Origin: Cloeon dipterum
Lineage: Eukaryota; Arthropoda; Insecta; Ephemeroptera; Baetidae
Direction of reading: 5' to 3'
NCBI RefSeq assembly: GCF_949628265.1
Contig: NC_088787.1
Span: 32,538,844-32,602,843, forward strand
DNA: 64,000 nucleotides
In this document: positions 62,885-64,000 of the stretch, piece by piece
Numbering within the stretch: the first letter of the stretch is position 1
How the letters are laid out: every line of letters begins with the position of its first letter
Made by a program: the position numbers and the translations under genes
The notes under the pieces: generated by a model
Database searches by the model: none
The model's input: the letters and a program-made list of their open reading frames with translations, nothing else
Told to the model about the DNA's origin: nothing

Positions 62885-64000
62885 TTATAAATCTAGCTCA
62901 CGGAAGAAGTGACGACAGCAAACAGAATAATTAGTCAGAGGTTGATCACAAGGAAGATACGATTTTAGCTCCTTATGCGACAATTTGTCATAAGCGATCC
63001 TGTACTCTTCGTCAAATGCCACTAGAACAGAAAATTAAAAAATTAAAGGCAACTCGGGCATGACTGATATAACCGTACCTTGGTCTATATTTTCTCTCTG
63101 GAGAGCAGCAAATGCCAGGAAGAGTATGTCTCTATAAATGGAATAAGTTCGAGGCATGATGTTCTGCTTGAGGGTTTGTCTTTCGGCAGCAACTTTGTTC
63201 ATCGGCTCAAGCAAGTCGTTGCTCTTGACACAAGTGATTATCTTATCCATAATACTAGAATTAAATCAGTGAGCACAGTGGTATTAAAATTTAAAATGTG
63301 TCATACGCTGCAGAGATGTCTGCTTTGTGAACAGGTTTATTCTTGAGCTGCCTCATTTGCTGCCAAGCTATGTACATTGGTCTGCCTGTCTCTTCATAAA
63401 ACCGTGGATTTTCCCACATGCACCTGATTAAAATGCCAGGTTGGGGAATATCAATCCAGCTGCAGTGAATAGATCTGCCTTTTTTCACTGCTACAGAATC
63501 CAGGCAAATGTACGGTAAGTGGCTCTCGACGTCGATGCGTTGGAATATCCATACCTAGATTCAAATATTTAGCTAATTTTGAGGCAACAGCAGTCATATT
63601 TTACCAAATTCCAATATATAATTGGATGCTCATCAACGAAATTGAACTTCATGAGAGCAGCGTCTCCTTCAGTTTCCAGAATGCTCTCTATTTCTTTCCG
63701 CAACACTAGAGGATTAAGGTATGGAACAGTGACTGGTTCGTTAGAAACTGGCTCCATTCCAGAATCAGAAGAAGTCTGTAAGGCAAGAATTGATTGTATA
63801 GTTTTCATACATCACCATCTAACTTTGAACGTGGTGCGGCCGAAATTTTAAAATCAAAATGAACATCAACCAAGTGCTGATGTCATGCTTTAATTAGTTA
63901 GGTTTTCGTTATTCATATTTTAGAAGTACGCAAAAATGAATTAGAAGAAAATGCAAATAATATATTTGCAGGATTTACTTTGAGATCTTCAGGTTGCTCT
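62885..64000 (-). CDS. DENND4: DENND4/Crag Rab GEF, C-terminal exons (partial at right edge)
   Basis: Exons on the minus strand at 63775-63605, 63554-63307, 63254-63079 and 63021-62885 (stop) join in phase and give the last 240 or so residues of a DENND4-family protein (Crag in Drosophila). DENND4 proteins are DENN-domain exchange factors for Rab10 and related Rabs, directing polarised secretion; Crag also binds calmodulin. The match is to the conserved C-terminal module: [74 protein letters not shown] and [18 protein letters not shown]. The DENN domain lies beyond position 64000. An edge exon (64000-63979, EQPEDLK) and a further possible exon (63876-63811) fit phase 0 but are tentative. It converges with MTX1. 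Confidence 0.92.
63811..63876 (-). CDS. Tentative 22-codon DENND4 exon
   Basis: An open, phase-0 stretch with acceptor CATCAG and donor GAT|GTATGA, encoding [15 protein letters not shown] and ending KLDGD. It would join in phase to both the edge exon and the next exon. However, the following intron would be only 35 nt (63810-63776), shorter than any other in this window (minimum 48 nt). Confidence 0.35.

Noticed and set aside
1-64000. CRISPR arrays, tRNA, rRNA or prokaryotic operons
   Set aside because: No regularly spaced repeats, no tRNA A/B boxes that I could fold, and the genes are intron-bearing eukaryotic genes.

Overview
This is nuclear DNA of an arthropod, most likely an insect. Every recognised gene is split by GT-AG introns, many only 48-70 nt long, and the best protein matches are to conserved insect and animal proteins: SK channel, RNF126/Iruka, CMTR1, GBA2, BORCS8, DET1, metaxin-1 and DENND4/Crag. 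The species cannot be fixed from the sequence. There are no prokaryotic, plasmid, phage or CRISPR features. I rebuilt the gene models by hand from splice consensus, reading phase and remembered family sequence. Nearly all exons join in phase, but boundaries were counted by eye and could be off by a base or so.

Layout. Positions 1 to about 22.7 kb hold the 5' part of a small-conductance Ca2+-activated K+ channel gene (SK/KCNN) on the minus strand. Three coding exons (22244-22684, 20410-20658, 5319-5717) cover the cytoplasmic N-terminus and the S1 helix. They are separated by introns of about 1.6 and 14.7 kb, and the rest of the channel lies beyond the left edge. About 15.7 kb (22.7-38.4 kb) follows with no recognisable coding exon, only simple repeats. 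It is the natural place for distal SK promoters and 5' UTR exons.

From 38.4 to 64 kb the window changes to a dense housekeeping block: RNF126-type RING E3 ligase (-), CMTR1 cap-1 methyltransferase (+), GBA2 glucosylceramidase (-), BORCS8 lysosome-positioning subunit (+), DET1 ubiquitin-ligase adaptor (+), metaxin-1 mitochondrial import factor (+) and the 3' end of DENND4/Crag, a Rab GEF (-). RNF126/CMTR1 and GBA2/BORCS8 are divergent pairs with 0.7-0.8 kb between start codons, probably bidirectional promoters. CMTR1/GBA2 and MTX1/DENND4 converge tail to tail. The products act in unrelated processes, so this is compact packing rather than a functional cluster.

The least explained structure is a series of inverted-repeat elements within and between these genes: hairpins in RNF126 intron 1, a palindrome of about 230 bp in CMTR1 intron 1, a 117-bp element near 54.2 kb, two hairpins upstream of DET1, a 109-bp element with a target-site duplication in DET1 intron 3, and a nested double inverted repeat of about 1.2 kb between DET1 and MTX1. 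Gene-structure oddities include a GC-AG intron in GBA2, paired alternative splice sites in RNF126, an in-frame stop just ahead of the SK start, and a possible 35-nt intron in DENND4. I found no convincing multi-gene system that is new; the palindromic elements are the best candidates for undescribed biology.
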